Below, in pieces: positions 12,502-26,866 of a stretch of DNA of 64,000 nucleotides. Where the stretch lies: the NCBI GenBank assembly GCA_964017235.1, contig OZ024936.1, forward strand, positions 14,608,496 to 14,672,495, written 5' to 3'. Source of the DNA: Sabellastarte sp. h YS-2021. Its lineage: Eukaryota; Annelida; Polychaeta; Sabellida; Sabellidae. The first letter of the stretch is position 1. The number at the start of each line of letters is the position of its first letter. Below the pieces are notes generated by a model. The model saw only the letters and a program-made list of their open reading frames with translations, was not told where the DNA came from and did not search any database. Made by a program: the position numbers and the translations under genes.

Positions 12502-14296
12502 ATGAGTATTTTAATATTTGCAAGATTATATTGCAACTTTGTTTTTTCCTCCTATGGCAGAATGTTTGTAAACTGCAAGCCCACTGTCCTTAGTGTACAG
12601 TCCTTTTGTCTTATCATTTTTAAGTACGACCTATCCATTGCTTTGCTTCTAGAGATCACTTTCTTTGTTCTTTTCTTTGTCACCACAATTTCATGGAATC
12701 TATGATACCACCAAAGGATTTGGCCTTCCAGTATTCACTCTTCGTGTTTTTGATTGCTTACAAGCTCTGAAGTCAGTGCCCTACAGATGGATTTGCAGCT
12801 GGCGCCTGTAGATCGAAAGAAATTTTGGCCTTGTTTAGTTTGGTGTTCCTCTGCTATTTGCACTTTTTAGATGTAAGTTGATTCTGTCACTAAGGTACAT
12901 CCTGTTACAATGATACTGCTTTGTGACACTCTCCTTAGATGAGGTGTATATAAACAAAAGCTAGAGATGCAAGACATTGTGTATTACAAATTGAAAGGGG
13001 CCACTTAGGTGGAGTGGTAACACATTTGCCTCCCACCTCTGCGGTTGGTAGTCAAAACCCTGGATCTTATGTGGGAAAGTTTGTAGTTGCTTACCAATGG
13101 TCAGCACTGTTCTTGATATTTACAAACCAATTTTCTTACTGTTTATGTCCTTATCTTCTCTGTAACTAAAGTTATCATCCTTTATTTGAATTTGCCTTGT
13201 AGTTTTCATTGATTCATAAATCCTCAGATTATGTTAGCAACAGTATGAGCAGAAAAGCACATACCATGTAACAGAAAATGTTTTCAACTGCAAATATGGC
13301 CAAAAGTGTCACAGAGCAAGACTTGGAAGAAAATAACATGATTTCTATTGGTTTCAACAACACAACATTTCAAATTATTTTTAAAATGTCAAAACTGCTG
13401 ATGTGGTTAAAATCAGGCAACTAAAGGTAGCAACACTCACACAAAACGGAAACATTTCTTTTATGATGTCTGTCATGACCTCAAAATAACTTTACATGAA
13501 TCAATCTTTTTAAAATAAAAGCCCACACTTCATCTCAACAAAGGTGTGTGGCCAGGTAATATTTGTTACAAACATATGTTGCATGAATAAGTGTCCAGAT
13601 GATACTGCTTGCAACCTGTCACTGGATCCTGAATTTTCTGGTGCAAAAAAGATGAAAAGTCACCTTTTAACTCTGTCTTAGTCAAAAAAGCTGATTTCTC
13701 GGGCAATAAAAACAAAACTGGGACATTTATTAAAAGGGTTATGTACAGAGTTGTGACATCCAAAGCACCCACAGGAACCAGCCACAGAAATGGTCCATAG
13801 TTTTCTTATCTGTCATATTGTCACAGGACTCATGAAAATCAACAGATTAAATAAAATTATAATCTTTGGGGTAGTAAAAAGGAACTGAGTCTTTGGTTTG
13901 GGGAAGCAAATTTACAACATTTACAAAACAGTGATTTTCATGGGCCTTGTTTTTCAGTAACCGGAAATCCACATGTAAGTTTCTTGCAATGTTGCCTTGC
14001 TTTATTAAAAACTTCATACAGAACTACAGAGTAAGGAAAACTTTTGGTATTTACACATCATAAAATTAGATGAGACATAGCAGGACTGGGCTTTTAAATG
14101 TGTTCAGCAAGACAGTTTCTAAGGGACATCTGTACTTGTGATCAAACTGTGAAAGCCATATATGTGTGTTAAGCACATTCTGCATATGTTCTGGAAAAGG
14201 CACATCTCTTCAGTTATCTTCACTGATCCAACTTGTAGTAGAATTCTGAACCATCTGTTGACACTGCACAAGTGAAAGCTTTCCTATATTGTCAAA
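12502..14296 (+). repeat. Satellite monomer M7, six-A subfamily
   Basis: 1,795 bp. Six-A set with TTTGCAAG, but TTTCTTTTATG instead of TTTATTTTATG, and GATCCAAC near its end where most copies have GATGCAAC. It matches M15. Confidence 0.95.
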
Positions 14297-16092
14297 ATGA
14301 GTATTTTAATATTTGTAAGATTATATTGCAACTTTGTTTTTTCCTCCTATGGCAGAATGTTTGTAAACTGCAAGCCCACTGTCCTTAGTGTACAGTCCTT
14401 TTGTCTTATCATTTTTAAGTACGACCTATCCATTGCTTTGCTTCTAGAGATCACTTTCTTTGTTCTTTTCTTTGTCACCACAATTTCATGGAATCTATGA
14501 TACCACCAAAGGATTTGGCCTTCCAGTATTCACTCTTCATGTTTTTGATTGCTTCCAAGCTCTGAAGTCAGTGCCCTACAGATGGATTTGCAGCTGGCGC
14601 CTGTAGATCGAAAGAAATTTTGGCCTTGTTTAGATTGGTGTTCCTCTGCTATTTGCACTTTTTAGATGTAAGTTGATTCTGTCACTAAGGTACATCCTGT
14701 TACAATGATACTGCTTTGTGACACTCTCCTTAGATGAGGTGTATATAAACAAAAGCTAGAGATGCAAGACATTGTGTATTACAAATTGAAAGGGGCCACT
14801 TAGGTGGAGTGGTAACACATTTGCCTCCCACCTCTGCGGTTGGTAGTCAAAACCCTGGATCTTATGTTGGAAAGTTTGTAGTTGCTTACCAATGGTCAGC
14901 ACTGTTCTTGATATTTACAAACCAATTTTCTTACTGTTTATGTCCTTATCTTCTCTGTAACTAAAGTTATCATCCTTTATTTGAATTTGCCTTGTAGTTT
15001 TCATTGATTCATAAATCCTCAGATTATGTTAGCAACAGTATGAGCAGAAAAGCACATACCATGTAACAGAAAATGTTTTCAACTGCAAATATGGCCAAAA
15101 GTGTCACAGAGCAAGACTTGGAAGAAAATAACATGATTTCTATTGGTTTCAACAACACAACATTTCAAATTATTTTTAAAATGTCAAAACTGCTGATGTG
15201 GTTAAAATCAGGCAACTAAAGGTAGCAACACTCACACAAAACGAAAACATTTCTTTTATGATGTCTGTCATGACCTCAAAATAACTTTACATGAATCAAT
15301 CTTTTTAAAATAAAAGCCCACACTTCATCTCAACAAAGGTGTGTGGCCAGGTAATATTTGTTACAAACATATGTTGCATGAATAAGTGTCCAGATGATAC
15401 TGCTTGCAACCTGTCACTGGATCCTGAATTTTCTGGTGCAAAAAAAGATGAAAAGTCACCTTTTAACTCTGTCTTAGTCAAAAAAGCTGATTTCTCGGGC
15501 AATAAAAACAAAACTGGGACATTTATTAAAAGGGTTATGTACAGAGTTGTGACATCCAAAGCACCCACAGGAACCAGCCACAGAAATGGTCCATAGTTTT
15601 CTTATCTGTCATATTGTCACAGGACTCATGAAAATCAACAGATTAAATAAAATTATAATCTTTGTGTTAGTAAAAAGGAACTGAGTCTTTGGTTTGGGGA
15701 AGCAAATTTACAACATTTACAAAACAGTGATTTTCATGGGCCTTGTTTTTCAGTAACCGGAAATCCACATGTAAGTTTCTTGCAATGTTGCCTTGCTTTA
15801 TTAAATACTTCATACAGAACTACAGAGTAAGGAAAACTTTTGGTATCTACACATCATAAAATTAGATGAGACATAGCAGGACTGGGCTTTTAAATGTGTT
15901 CAGCAAGACAGTTTCTAAGGAACATCTGTACTTGTGATGGAACTGTGAAAGCCATATATGTGTGTTAAGCACATTCTGCATATGTTCTGGAAAAGGCACA
16001 TCTCTTCAGTTATCTTCACTGATGCAACTTGTAGTAGAATTCTGAACCATCTGTTGACACTGCACAAGTGAAAGCTTTCCTATATTGTCAAA
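14297..16092 (+). repeat. Satellite monomer M8, transition copy
   Basis: 1,796 bp. 7 A with TAC, CTTCATG, GCTTCCAAG, TTAGATTGG near 14632, ATGTTGGAAA near 14865 and GTGTTAG near 15664. The TTAGATTGG variant is shared only with M16. It is the first copy with 7 A plus TAC, the form that dominates the right half. Confidence 0.95.
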
Positions 16093-17888
16093 ATGAGTAT
16101 TTTAATATTTGTAAGATTATATTGCAACTTTGTTTTTTCCTCCTATGGCAGAATGTTTGTAAACTGCAAGCCCACTGTCCTTAGTGTACAGTCCTTTTGT
16201 CTTATCATTTTTAAGTACGACCTATCCATTGCTTTGCTTCTAGAGATCACTTTCTTTGTTCTTTTCTTTGTCACCACAATTTCATGGAATCTATGATACC
16301 ACCAAAGGATTTGGCCTTCCAGTATTCACTCTTCATGTTTTTGATTGCTTCCAAGCTCTGAAGTCAGTGCCCTACAGATGGATTTGCAGCTGGCGCCTGT
16401 AGATCGAAAGAAATTTTGGCCTTGTTTAGTTTGGTGTTCCTCTGCTATTTGCACTTTTTAGATGTAAGTTGATTCTGTCACTAAGGTACATCCTGTTACA
16501 ATGATACTGCTTTGTGACACTCTCCTTAGATGAGGTGTATATAAACAAAAGCTAGAGATGCAAGACATTGTGTATTACAAATTGAAAGGGGCCACTTAGG
16601 TGGAGTGGTAACACATTTGCCTCCCACCTCTGCGGTTGGTAGTCAAAACCCTGGATCTTATGTGGGAAAGTTTGTAGTTGCTTACCAATGGTCAGCACTG
16701 TTCTTGATATTTACAAACCAATTTTCTTACTGTTTATGTCCTTATCTTCTCTGTAACTAAAGTTATCATCCTTTATTTGAATTTGCCTTGTAGTTTTCAT
16801 TGATTCATAAATCCTCAGATTATGTTAGCAACAGTATGAGCTGAAAAGCACATACCATGTAACAGAAAATGTTTTCAACTGCAAATATGGCCAAAAGTGT
16901 CACAGAGCAAGACTTGGAAGAAAATAACATGATTTCTATTGGTTTCAACAACACAACATTTCAAATTATTTTTAAAATGTCAAAACTGCTGATGTGGTTA
17001 AAATCAGGCAACTAAAGGTAGCAACACTCACACAAAACGAAAACATTTCTTTTATGATGTCTGTCATGACCTCAAAATAACTTTACATGAATCAATCTTT
17101 TTAAAATAAAAGCCCACACTTCATCTCAACAAAGGTGTGTGGCCAGGTAATATTTGTTACAAACATATGTTGCATGAATAAGTGTCCAGATGATACTGCT
17201 TGCAACCTGTCACTGGATCCTGAATTTTCTGGTGCAAAAAAAGATGAAAAGTCACCTTTTAACTCTGTCTTAGTCAAAAAAGCTGATTTCTCGGGCAATA
17301 AAAACAAAACTGGGACATTTATTAAAAGGGTTATGCACAGAGTTGTGACATCCAAAGCACCCACAGGAACCAGCCACAGAAATGGTCCATAGTTTTCTTA
17401 TCTGTCATATTGTCACAGGACTCATGAAAATCAACAGATTAAATAAAATTATAATCTTTGTGGTAGTAAAAAGGAACTGAGTCTTTGGTTTGGGGAAGCA
17501 AATTTACAACATTTACAAAACAGTGATTTTCATGGGCCTTGTTTTTCAGTAACCGGAAATCCACATGTAAGTTTCTTGCAATGTTGCCTTGCTTTATTAA
17601 ATACTTCATACAGAACTACAGAGTAAGGAAAACTTTTGGTATCTACACATCATAAAATTAGATGAAACATAGCAGGACTGGGCTTTTAAATGTGTTCAGC
17701 AAGACAGTTTCTAAGGAACATCTGTACTTGTGATGGAACTGTGAAAGCCATATATGTGTGTTAAGCACATTCTGCATATGTTCTGGAAAAGGCACATCTC
17801 TTCAGTTATCTTCACTGATGCAACTTGTAGTAGAATTCTGAACCATCTGTTGACACTGCACAAGTGAAAGCTTTCCTATATTGTCAAA
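16093..17888 (+). repeat. Satellite monomer M9, H subfamily
   Basis: 1,796 bp. Same diagnostic combination as M2 and M11. Confidence 0.95.
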
Positions 17889-19684
17889 ATGAGTATTTTA
17901 ATATTTGTAAGATTATATTGCAACTTTGTTTTTTCCTCCTATGGCAGAATGTTTGTAAACTGCAAGCCCACTGTCCTTAGTGTACAGTCCTTTTGTCTTA
18001 TCATTTTTAAGTACGACCTATCCATTGCTTTGCTTCTAGAGATCACTTTCTTTGTTCTTTTCTTTGTCACCACAATTTCATGGAATCTATGATACCACCA
18101 AAGGATTTGGCCTTCCAGTATTCACTCTTCGTGTTTTTGATTGCTTACAAGCTCTGAAGTCAGTGCCCTACAGATGGATTTGCAGCTGGCGCCTGTAGAT
18201 CGAAAGAAATTTTGGCCTTGTTTAGTTTGGTGTTCCTCTGCTATTTGCACTTTTTAGATGTAAGTTGATTCTGTCACTAAGGTACATCCTGTTACAATGA
18301 TACTGCTTTGTGACACTCTCCTTAGATGAGGTGTATATAAACAAAAGCTAGAGATGCAAGACATTGTGTATTACAAATTGAAAGGGGCCACTTAGGTGGA
18401 GTGGTAACACATTTGCCTCCCACCTCTGCGGTTGGTAGTCAAAACCCTGGATCTTATGTGGGAAAGTTTGTAGTTGCTTACCAATGGTCAGCACTGTTCT
18501 TGATATTTACAAACCAATTTTCTTACTGTTTATGTCCTTATCTTCTCTGTAACTAAAGTTATCATCCTTTATTTGAATTTGCCTTGTAGTTTTCATTGAT
18601 TCATAAATCCTCAGATTATGTTAGCAACAGTATGAGCTGAAAAGCACATACCATGTAACAGAAAATGTTTTCAACTGCAAATATGGCCAAAAGTGTCACA
18701 GAGCAAGACTTGGAAGAAAATAACATGATTTCTATTGGTTTCAACAACACAACATTTCAAATTATTTTTAAAATGTCAAAACTGCTGATGTGGTTAAAAT
18801 CAGGCAACTAAAGGTAGCAACACTCACACAAAACGGAAACATTTCTTTTATGATGTCTGTCATGACCTCAAAATAACTTTACATGAATCAATCTTTTTAA
18901 AATAAAAGCCCACACTTCATCTCAACAAAGGTGTGTGGCCAGGTAATATTTGTTACAAACATATGTTGCATGAATAAGTGTCCAGATGATACTGCTTGCA
19001 ACCTGTCACTGGATCCTGAATTTTCTGGTGCAAAAAAAGATGAAAAGTCACCTTTTAACTCTGTCTTAGTCAAAAAAGCTGATTTCTCGGGCAATAAAAA
19101 CAAAACTGGGACATTTATTAAAAGGGTTATGCACAGAGTTGTGACATCCAAAGCACCCACAGGAACCAGCCACAGAAATGGTCCATAGTTTTCTTATCTG
19201 TCATATTGTCACAGGACTCATGAAAATCAACAGATTAAATAAAATTATAATCTTTGTGTTAGTAAAAAGGAACTGAGTCTTTGGTTTGGGGAAGCAAATT
19301 TACAACATTTACAAAACAGTGATTTTCATGGGCCTTGTTTTTCAGTAACCGGAAATCCACATGTAAGTTTCTTGCAATGTTGCCTTGCTTTATTAAATAC
19401 TTCATACAGAACTACAGAGTAAGGAAAACTTTTGGTATCTACACATCATAAAATTAGATGAGACATAGCAGGACTGGGCTTTTAAATGTGTTCAGCAAGA
19501 CAGTTTCTAAGGAACATCTGTACTTGTGATGGAACTGTGAAAGCCATATATGTGTGTTAAGCACATTCTGCATATGTTCTGGAAAAGGCACATCTCTTCA
19601 GTTATCTTCACTGATGCAACTTGTAGTAGAATTCTGAACCATCTGTTGACACTGCACAAGTGAAAGCTTTCCTATATTGTCAAA
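17889..19684 (+). repeat. Satellite monomer M10, mosaic H copy
   Basis: 1,796 bp. The 5' part (CTTCGTG, GCTTACAAG, ACGGAAAC) is like M3. The 3' part (GTGTTAG near 19256, GATGAGACA near 19457) is like M1. It looks like a recombinant between two H lineages. Confidence 0.95.
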
Positions 19685-21480
19685 ATGAGTATTTTAATAT
19701 TTGTAAGATTATATTGCAACTTTGTTTTTTCCTCCTATGGCAGAATGTTTGTAAACTGCAAGCCCACTGTCCTTAGTGTACAGTCCTTTTGTCTTATCAT
19801 TTTTAAGTACGACCTATCCATTGCTTTGCTTCTAGAGATCACTTTCTTTGTTCTTTTCTTTGTCACCACAATTTCATGGAATCTATGATACCACCAAAGG
19901 ATTTGGCCTTCCAGTATTCACTCTTCATGTTTTTGATTGCTTCCAAGCTCTGAAGTCAGTGCCCTACAGATGGATTTGCAGCTGGCGCCTGTAGATCGAA
20001 AGAAATTTTGGCCTTGTTTAGTTTGGTGTTCCTCTGCTATTTGCACTTTTTAGATGTAAGTTGATTCTGTCACTAAGGTACATCCTGTTACAATGATACT
20101 GCTTTGTGACACTCTCCTTAGATGAGGTGTATATAAACAAAAGCTAGAGATGCAAGACATTGTGTATTACAAATTGAAAGGGGCCACTTAGGTGGAGTGG
20201 TAACACATTTGCCTCCCACCTCTGCGGTTGGTAGTCAAAACCCTGGATCTTATGTGGGAAAGTTTGTAGTTGCTTACCAATGGTCAGCACTGTTCTTGAT
20301 ATTTACAAACCAATTTTCTTACTGTTTATGTCCTTATCTTCTCTGTAACTAAAGTTATCATCCTTTATTTGAATTTGCCTTGTAGTTTTCATTGATTCAT
20401 AAATCCTCAGATTATGTTAGCAACAGTATGAGCTGAAAAGCACATACCATGTAACAGAAAATGTTTTCAACTGCAAATATGGCCAAAAGTGTCACAGAGC
20501 AAGACTTGGAAGAAAATAACATGATTTCTATTGGTTTCAACAACACAACATTTCAAATTATTTTTAAAATGTCAAAACTGCTGATGTGGTTAAAATCAGG
20601 CAACTAAAGGTAGCAACACTCACACAAAACGAAAACATTTCTTTTATGATGTCTGTCATGACCTCAAAATAACTTTACATGAATCAATCTTTTTAAAATA
20701 AAAGCCCACACTTCATCTCAACAAAGGTGTGTGGCCAGGTAATATTTGTTACAAACATATGTTGCATGAATAAGTGTCCAGATGATACTGCTTGCAACCT
20801 GTCACTGGATCCTGAATTTTCTGGTGCAAAAAAAGATGAAAAGTCACCTTTTAACTCTGTCTTAGTCAAAAAAGCTGATTTCTCGGGCAATAAAAACAAA
20901 ACTGGGACATTTATTAAAAGGGTTATGCACAGAGTTGTGACATCCAAAGCACCCACAGGAACCAGCCACAGAAATGGTCCATAGTTTTCTTATCTGTCAT
21001 ATTGTCACAGGACTCATGAAAATCAACAGATTAAATAAAATTATAATCTTTGTGGTAGTAAAAAGGAACTGAGTCTTTGGTTTGGGGAAGCAAATTTACA
21101 ACATTTACAAAACAGTGATTTTCATGGGCCTTGTTTTTCAGTAACCGGAAATCCACATGTAAGTTTCTTGCAATGTTGCCTTGCTTTATTAAATACTTCA
21201 TACAGAACTACAGAGTAAGGAAAACTTTTGGTATCTACACATCATAAAATTAGATGAAACATAGCAGGACTGGGCTTTTAAATGTGTTCAGCAAGACAGT
21301 TTCTAAGGAACATCTGTACTTGTGATGGAACTGTGAAAGCCATATATGTGTGTTAAGCACATTCTGCATATGTTCTGGAAAAGGCACATCTCTTCAGTTA
21401 TCTTCACTGATGCAACTTGTAGTAGAATTCTGAACCATCTGTTGACACTGCACAAGTGAAAGCTTTCCTATATTGTCAAA
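19685..21480 (+). repeat. Satellite monomer M11, H subfamily
   Basis: 1,796 bp. Same combination as M2 and M9. The left end of the second 14,365-bp repeat copy lies in this monomer, just after 20632. Confidence 0.95.
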
Positions 21481-23276
21481 ATGAGTATTTTAATATTTGT
21501 AAGATTATATTGCAACTTTGTTTTTTCCTCCTATGGCAGAATGTTTGTAAACTGCAAGCCCACTGTCCTTAGTGTACAGTCCTTTTGTCTTATCATTTTT
21601 AAGTACGACCTATCCATTGCTTTGCTTCTAGAGATCACTTTCTTTGTTCTTTTCTTTGTCACCACAATTTCATGGAATCTATGATACCACCAAAGGATTT
21701 GGCCTTCCAGTATTCACTCTTCGTGTTTTTGATTGCTTACAAGCTCTGAAGTCAGTGCCCTACAGATGGATTTGCAGCTGGCGCCTGTAGATCGAAAGAA
21801 ATTTTGGCCTTGTTTAGTTTGGTGTTCCTCTGCTATTTGCACTTTTTAGATGTAAGTTGATTCTGTCACTAAGGTACATCCTGTTACAATGATACTGCTT
21901 TGTGACACTCTCCTTAGATGAGGTGTATATAAACAAAAGCTAGAGATGCAAGACATTGTGTATTACAAATTGAAAGGGGCCACTTAGGTGGAGTGGTAAC
22001 ACATTTGCCTCCCACCTCTGCGGTTGGTAGTCAAAACCCTGGATCTTATGTGGGAAAGTTTGTAGTTGCTTACCAATGGTCAGCACTGTTCTTGATATTT
22101 ACAAACCAATTTTCTTACTGTTTATGTCCTTATCTTCTCTGTAACTAAAGTTATCATCCTTTATTTGAATTTGCCTTGTAGTTTTCATTGATTCATAAAT
22201 CCTCAGATTATGTTAGCAACAGTATGAGCTGAAAAGCACATACCATGTAACAGAAAATGTTTTCAACTGCAAATATGGCCAAAAGTGTCACAGAGCAAGA
22301 CTTGGAAGAAAATAACATGATTTCTATTGGTTTCAACAACACAACATTTCAAATTATTTTTAAAATGTCAAAACTGCTGATGTGGTTAAAATCAGGCAAC
22401 TAAAGGTAGCAACACTCACACAAAACGAAAACATTTCTTTTATGATGTCTGTCATGACCTCAAAATAACTTTACATGAATCAATCTTTTTAAAATAAAAG
22501 CCCACACTTCATCTCAACAAAGGTGTGTGGCCAGGTAATATTTGTTACAAACATATGTTGCATGAATAAGTGTCCAGATGATACTGCTTGCAACCTGTCA
22601 CTGGATCCTGAATTTTCTGGTGCAAAAAAAGATGAAAAGTCACCTTTTAACTCTGTCTTAGTCAAAAAAGCTGATTTCTCGGGCAATAAAAACAAAACTG
22701 GGACATTTATTAAAAGGGTTATGCACAGAGTTGTGACATCCAAAGCACCCACAGGAACCAGCCACAGAAATGGTCCATAGTTTTCTTATCTGTCATATTG
22801 TCACAGGACTCATGAAAATCAACAGATTAAATAAAATTATAATCTTTGTGGTAGTAAAAAGGAACTGAGTCTTTGGTTTGGGGAAGCAAATTTACAACAT
22901 TTACAAAACAGTGATTTTCATGGGCCTTGTTTTTCAGTAACCGGAAATCCACATGTAAGTTTCTTGCAATGTTGCCTTGCTTTATTAAATACTTCATACA
23001 GAACTACAGAGTAAGGAAAACTTTTGGTATCTACACATCATAAAATTAGATGAAACATAGCAGGACTGGGCTTTTAAATGTGTTCAGCAAGACAGTTTCT
23101 AAGGAACATCTGTACTTGTGATGGAACTGTGAAAGCCATATATGTGTGTTAAGCACATTCTGCATATGTTCTGGAAAAGGCACATCTCTTCAGTTATCTT
23201 CACTGATGCAACTTGTAGTAGAATTCTGAACCATCTGTTGACACTGCACAAGTGAAAGCTTTCCTATATTGTCAAA
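21481..23276 (+). repeat. Satellite monomer M12, H subfamily
   Basis: 1,796 bp. Same combination as M4, its partner in the 14,365-bp repeat. It is the last H copy; no CAC allele is seen further right. Confidence 0.95.
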
Positions 23277-25071
23277 ATGAGTATTTTAATATTTGTAAGA
23301 TTATATTGCAACTTTGTTTTTTCCTCCTATGGCAGAATGTTTGTAAACTGCAAGCCCACTGTCCTTAGTGTACAGTCCTTTTGTCTTATCATTTTTAAGT
23401 ACGACCTATCCATTGCTTTGCTTCTAGAGATCACTTTCTTTGTTCTTTTCTTTGTCACCACAATTTCATGGAATCTATGATACCACCAAAGGATTTGGCC
23501 TTCCAGTATTCACTCTTCGTGTTTTTGATTGCTTACAAGCTCTGAAGTCAGTGCCCTACAGATGGATTTGCAGCTGGCGCCTGTAGATCGAAAGAAATTT
23601 TGGCCTTGTTTAGTTTGGTGTTCCTCTGCTATTTGCACTTTTTAGATGTAAGTTGATTCTGTCACTAAGGTACATCCTGTTACAATGATACTGCTTTGTG
23701 ACACTCTCCTTAGATGAGGTGTATATAAACAAAAGCTAGAGATGCAAGACATTGTGTATTACAAATTGAAAGGGGCCACTTAGGTGGAGTGGTAACACAT
23801 TTGCCTCCCACCTCTGCGGTTGGTAGTCAAAACCCTGGATCTTATGTGGGAAAGTTTGTAGTTGCTTACCAATGGTCAGCACTGTTCTTGATATTTACAA
23901 ACCAATTTTCTTACTGTTTATGTCCTTATCTTCTCTGTAACTAAAGTTATCATCCTTTATTTGAATTTGCCTTGTAGTTTTCATTGATTCATAAATCCTC
24001 AGATTATGTTAGCAACAGTATGAGCAGAAAAGCACATACCATGTAACAGAAAATGTTTTCAACTGCAAATATGGCCAAAAGTGTCACAGAGCAAGACTTG
24101 GAAGAAAATAACATGATTTCTATTGGTTTCAACAACACAACATTTCAAATTATTTTTAAAATGTCAAAACTGCTGATGTGGTTAAAATCAGGCAACTAAA
24201 GGTAGCAACACTCACACAAAACGGAAACATTTATTTTATGATGTCTGTCATGACCTCAAAATAACTTTACATGAATCAATCTTTTTAAAATAAAAGCCCA
24301 CACTTCATCTCAACAAAGGTGTGTGGCCAGGTAATATTTGTTACAAACATATGTTGCATGAATAAGTGTCCAGATGATACTGCTTGCAACCTGTCACTGG
24401 ATCCTGAATTTTCTGGTGCAAAAAAGATGAAAAGTCACCTTTTAACTCTGTCTTAGTCAAAAAAGCTGATTTCTCGGGCAATAAAAACAAAACTGGGACA
24501 TTTATTAAAAGGGTTATGTACAGAGTTGTGACATCCAAAGCACCCACAGGAACCAGCCACAGAAATGGTCCATAGTTTTCTTATCTGTCATATTGTCACA
24601 GGACTCATGAAAATCAACAGATTAAATAAAATTATAATCTTTGGGGTAGTAAAAAGGAACTGAGTCTTTGGTTTGGGGAAGCAAATTTACAACATTTACA
24701 AAACAGTGATTTTCATGGGCCTTGTTTTTCAGTAACCGGAAATCCACATGTAAGTTTCTTGCAATGTTGCCTTGCTTTATTAAAAACTTCATACAGAACT
24801 ACAGAGTAAGGAAAACTTTTGGTATTTACACATCATAAAATTAGATGAGACATAGCAGGACTGGGCTTTTAAATGTGTTCAGCAAGACAGTTTCTAAGGG
24901 ACATCTGTACTTGTGATCAAACTGTGAAAGCCATATATGTGTGTTAAGCACATTCTGCATATGTTCTGGAAAAGGCACATCTCTTCAGTTATCTTCACTG
25001 ATGCAACTTGTAGTAGAATTCTGAACCATCTGTTGACACTGCACAAGTGAAAGCTTTCCTATATTGTCAAA
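23277..25071 (+). repeat. Satellite monomer M13, six-A subfamily
   Basis: 1,795 bp. Partner of M5, with the same linked variants (6 A, TTTATTTTATG, GGGGTAG, GTATTTACAC, GTGATCAAAC). Confidence 0.95.
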
Positions 25072-26866
25072 ATGAGTATTTTAATATTTGCAAGATTATA
25101 TTGCAACTTTGTTTTTTCCTCCTATGGCAGAATGTTTGTAAACTGCAAGCCCACTGTCCTTAGTGTACAGTCCTTTTGTCTTATCATTTTTAAGTACGAC
25201 CTATCCATTGCTTTGCTTCTAGAGATCACTTTCTTTGTTCTTTTCTTTGTCACCACAATTTCATGGAATCTATGATACCACCAAAGGATTTGGCCTTCCA
25301 GTATTCACTCTTCGTGTTTTTGATTGCTTACAAGCTCTGAAGTCAGTGCCCTACAGATGGATTTGCAGCTGGCGCCTGTAGATCGAAAGAAATTTTGGCC
25401 TTGTTTAGTTTGGTGTTCCTCTGCTATTTGCACTTTTTAGATGTAAGTTGATTCTGTCACTAAGGTACATCCTGTTACAATGATACTGCTTTGTGACACT
25501 CTCCTTAGATGAGGTGTATATAAACAAAAGCTAGAGATGCAAGACATTGTGTATTACAAATTGAAAGGGGCCACTTAGGTGGAGTGGTAACACATTTGCC
25601 TCCCACCTCTGCGGTTGGTAGTCAAAACCCTGGATCTTATGTGGGAAAGTTTGTAGTTGCTTACCAATGGTCAGCACTGTTCTTGATATTTACAAACCAA
25701 TTTTCTTACTGTTTATGTCCTTATCTTCTCTGTAACTAAAGTTATCATCCTTTATTTGAATTTGCCTTGTAGTTTTCATTGATTCATAAATCCTCAGATT
25801 ATGTTAGCAACAGTATGAGCAGAAAAGCACATACCATGTAACAGAAAATGTTTTCAACTGCAAATATGGCCAAAAGTGTCACAGAGCAAGACTTGGAAGA
25901 AAATAACATGATTTCTATTGGTTTCAACAACACAACATTTCAAATTATTTTTAAAATGTCAAAACTGCTGATGTGGTTAAAATCAGGCAACTAAAGGTAG
26001 CAACACTCACACAAAACGGAAACATTTATTTTATGATGTCTGTCATGACCTCAAAATAACTTTACATGAATCAATCTTTTTAAAATAAAAGCCCACACTT
26101 CATCTCAACAAAGGTGTGTGGCCAGGTAATATTTGTTACAAACATATGTTGCATGAATAAGTGTCCAGATGATACTGCTTGCAACCTGTCACTGGATCCT
26201 GAATTTTCTGGTGCAAAAAAGATGAAAAGTCACCTTTTAACTCTGTCTTAGTCAAAAAAGCTGATTTCTCGGGCAATAAAAACAAAACTGGGACATTTAT
26301 TAAAAGGGTTATGTACAGAGTTGTGACATCCAAAGCACCCACAGGAACCAGCCACAGAAATGGTCCATAGTTTTCTTATCTGTCATATTGTCACAGGACT
26401 CATGAAAATCAACAGATTAAATAAAATTATAATCTTTGGGGTAGTAAAAAGGAACTGAGTCTTTGGTTTGGGGAAGCAAATTTACAACATTTACAAAACA
26501 GTGATTTTCATGGGCCTTGTTTTTCAGTAACCGGAAATCCACATGTAAGTTTCTTGCAATGTTGCCTTGCTTTATTAAAAACTTCATACAGAACTACAGA
26601 GTAAGGAAAACTTTTGGTATTTACACATCATAAAATTAGATGAGACATAGCAGGACTGGGCTTTTAAATGTGTTCAGCAAGACAGTTTCTAAGGGACATC
26701 TGTACTTGTGATCAAACTGTGAAAGCCATATATGTGTGTTAAGCACATTCTGCATATGTTCTGGAAAAGGCACATCTCTTCAGTTATCTTCACTGATGCA
26801 ACTTGTAGTAGAATTCTGAACCATCTGTTGACACTGCACAAGTGAAAGCTTTCCTATATTGTCAAA
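25072..26866 (+). repeat. Satellite monomer M14, six-A subfamily
   Basis: 1,795 bp. Partner of M6, including TTTGCAAG. Confidence 0.95.

Larger units (their letters stand above)
6268..15666 (+). repeat. Higher-order repeat, 14,365-bp period, copy 1
   Basis: The order H copy, three six-A copies, then the TTAGATTGG copy (M4-M8) returns 14,365 bp downstream as M12-M16. Every diagnostic site I compared agrees between the limits given. The limits are the first mismatches met outward: 6267 (G, against A at 20632) and 15667 (T, against G at 30032). Similarity continues further, with scattered differences. Confidence 0.8.
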
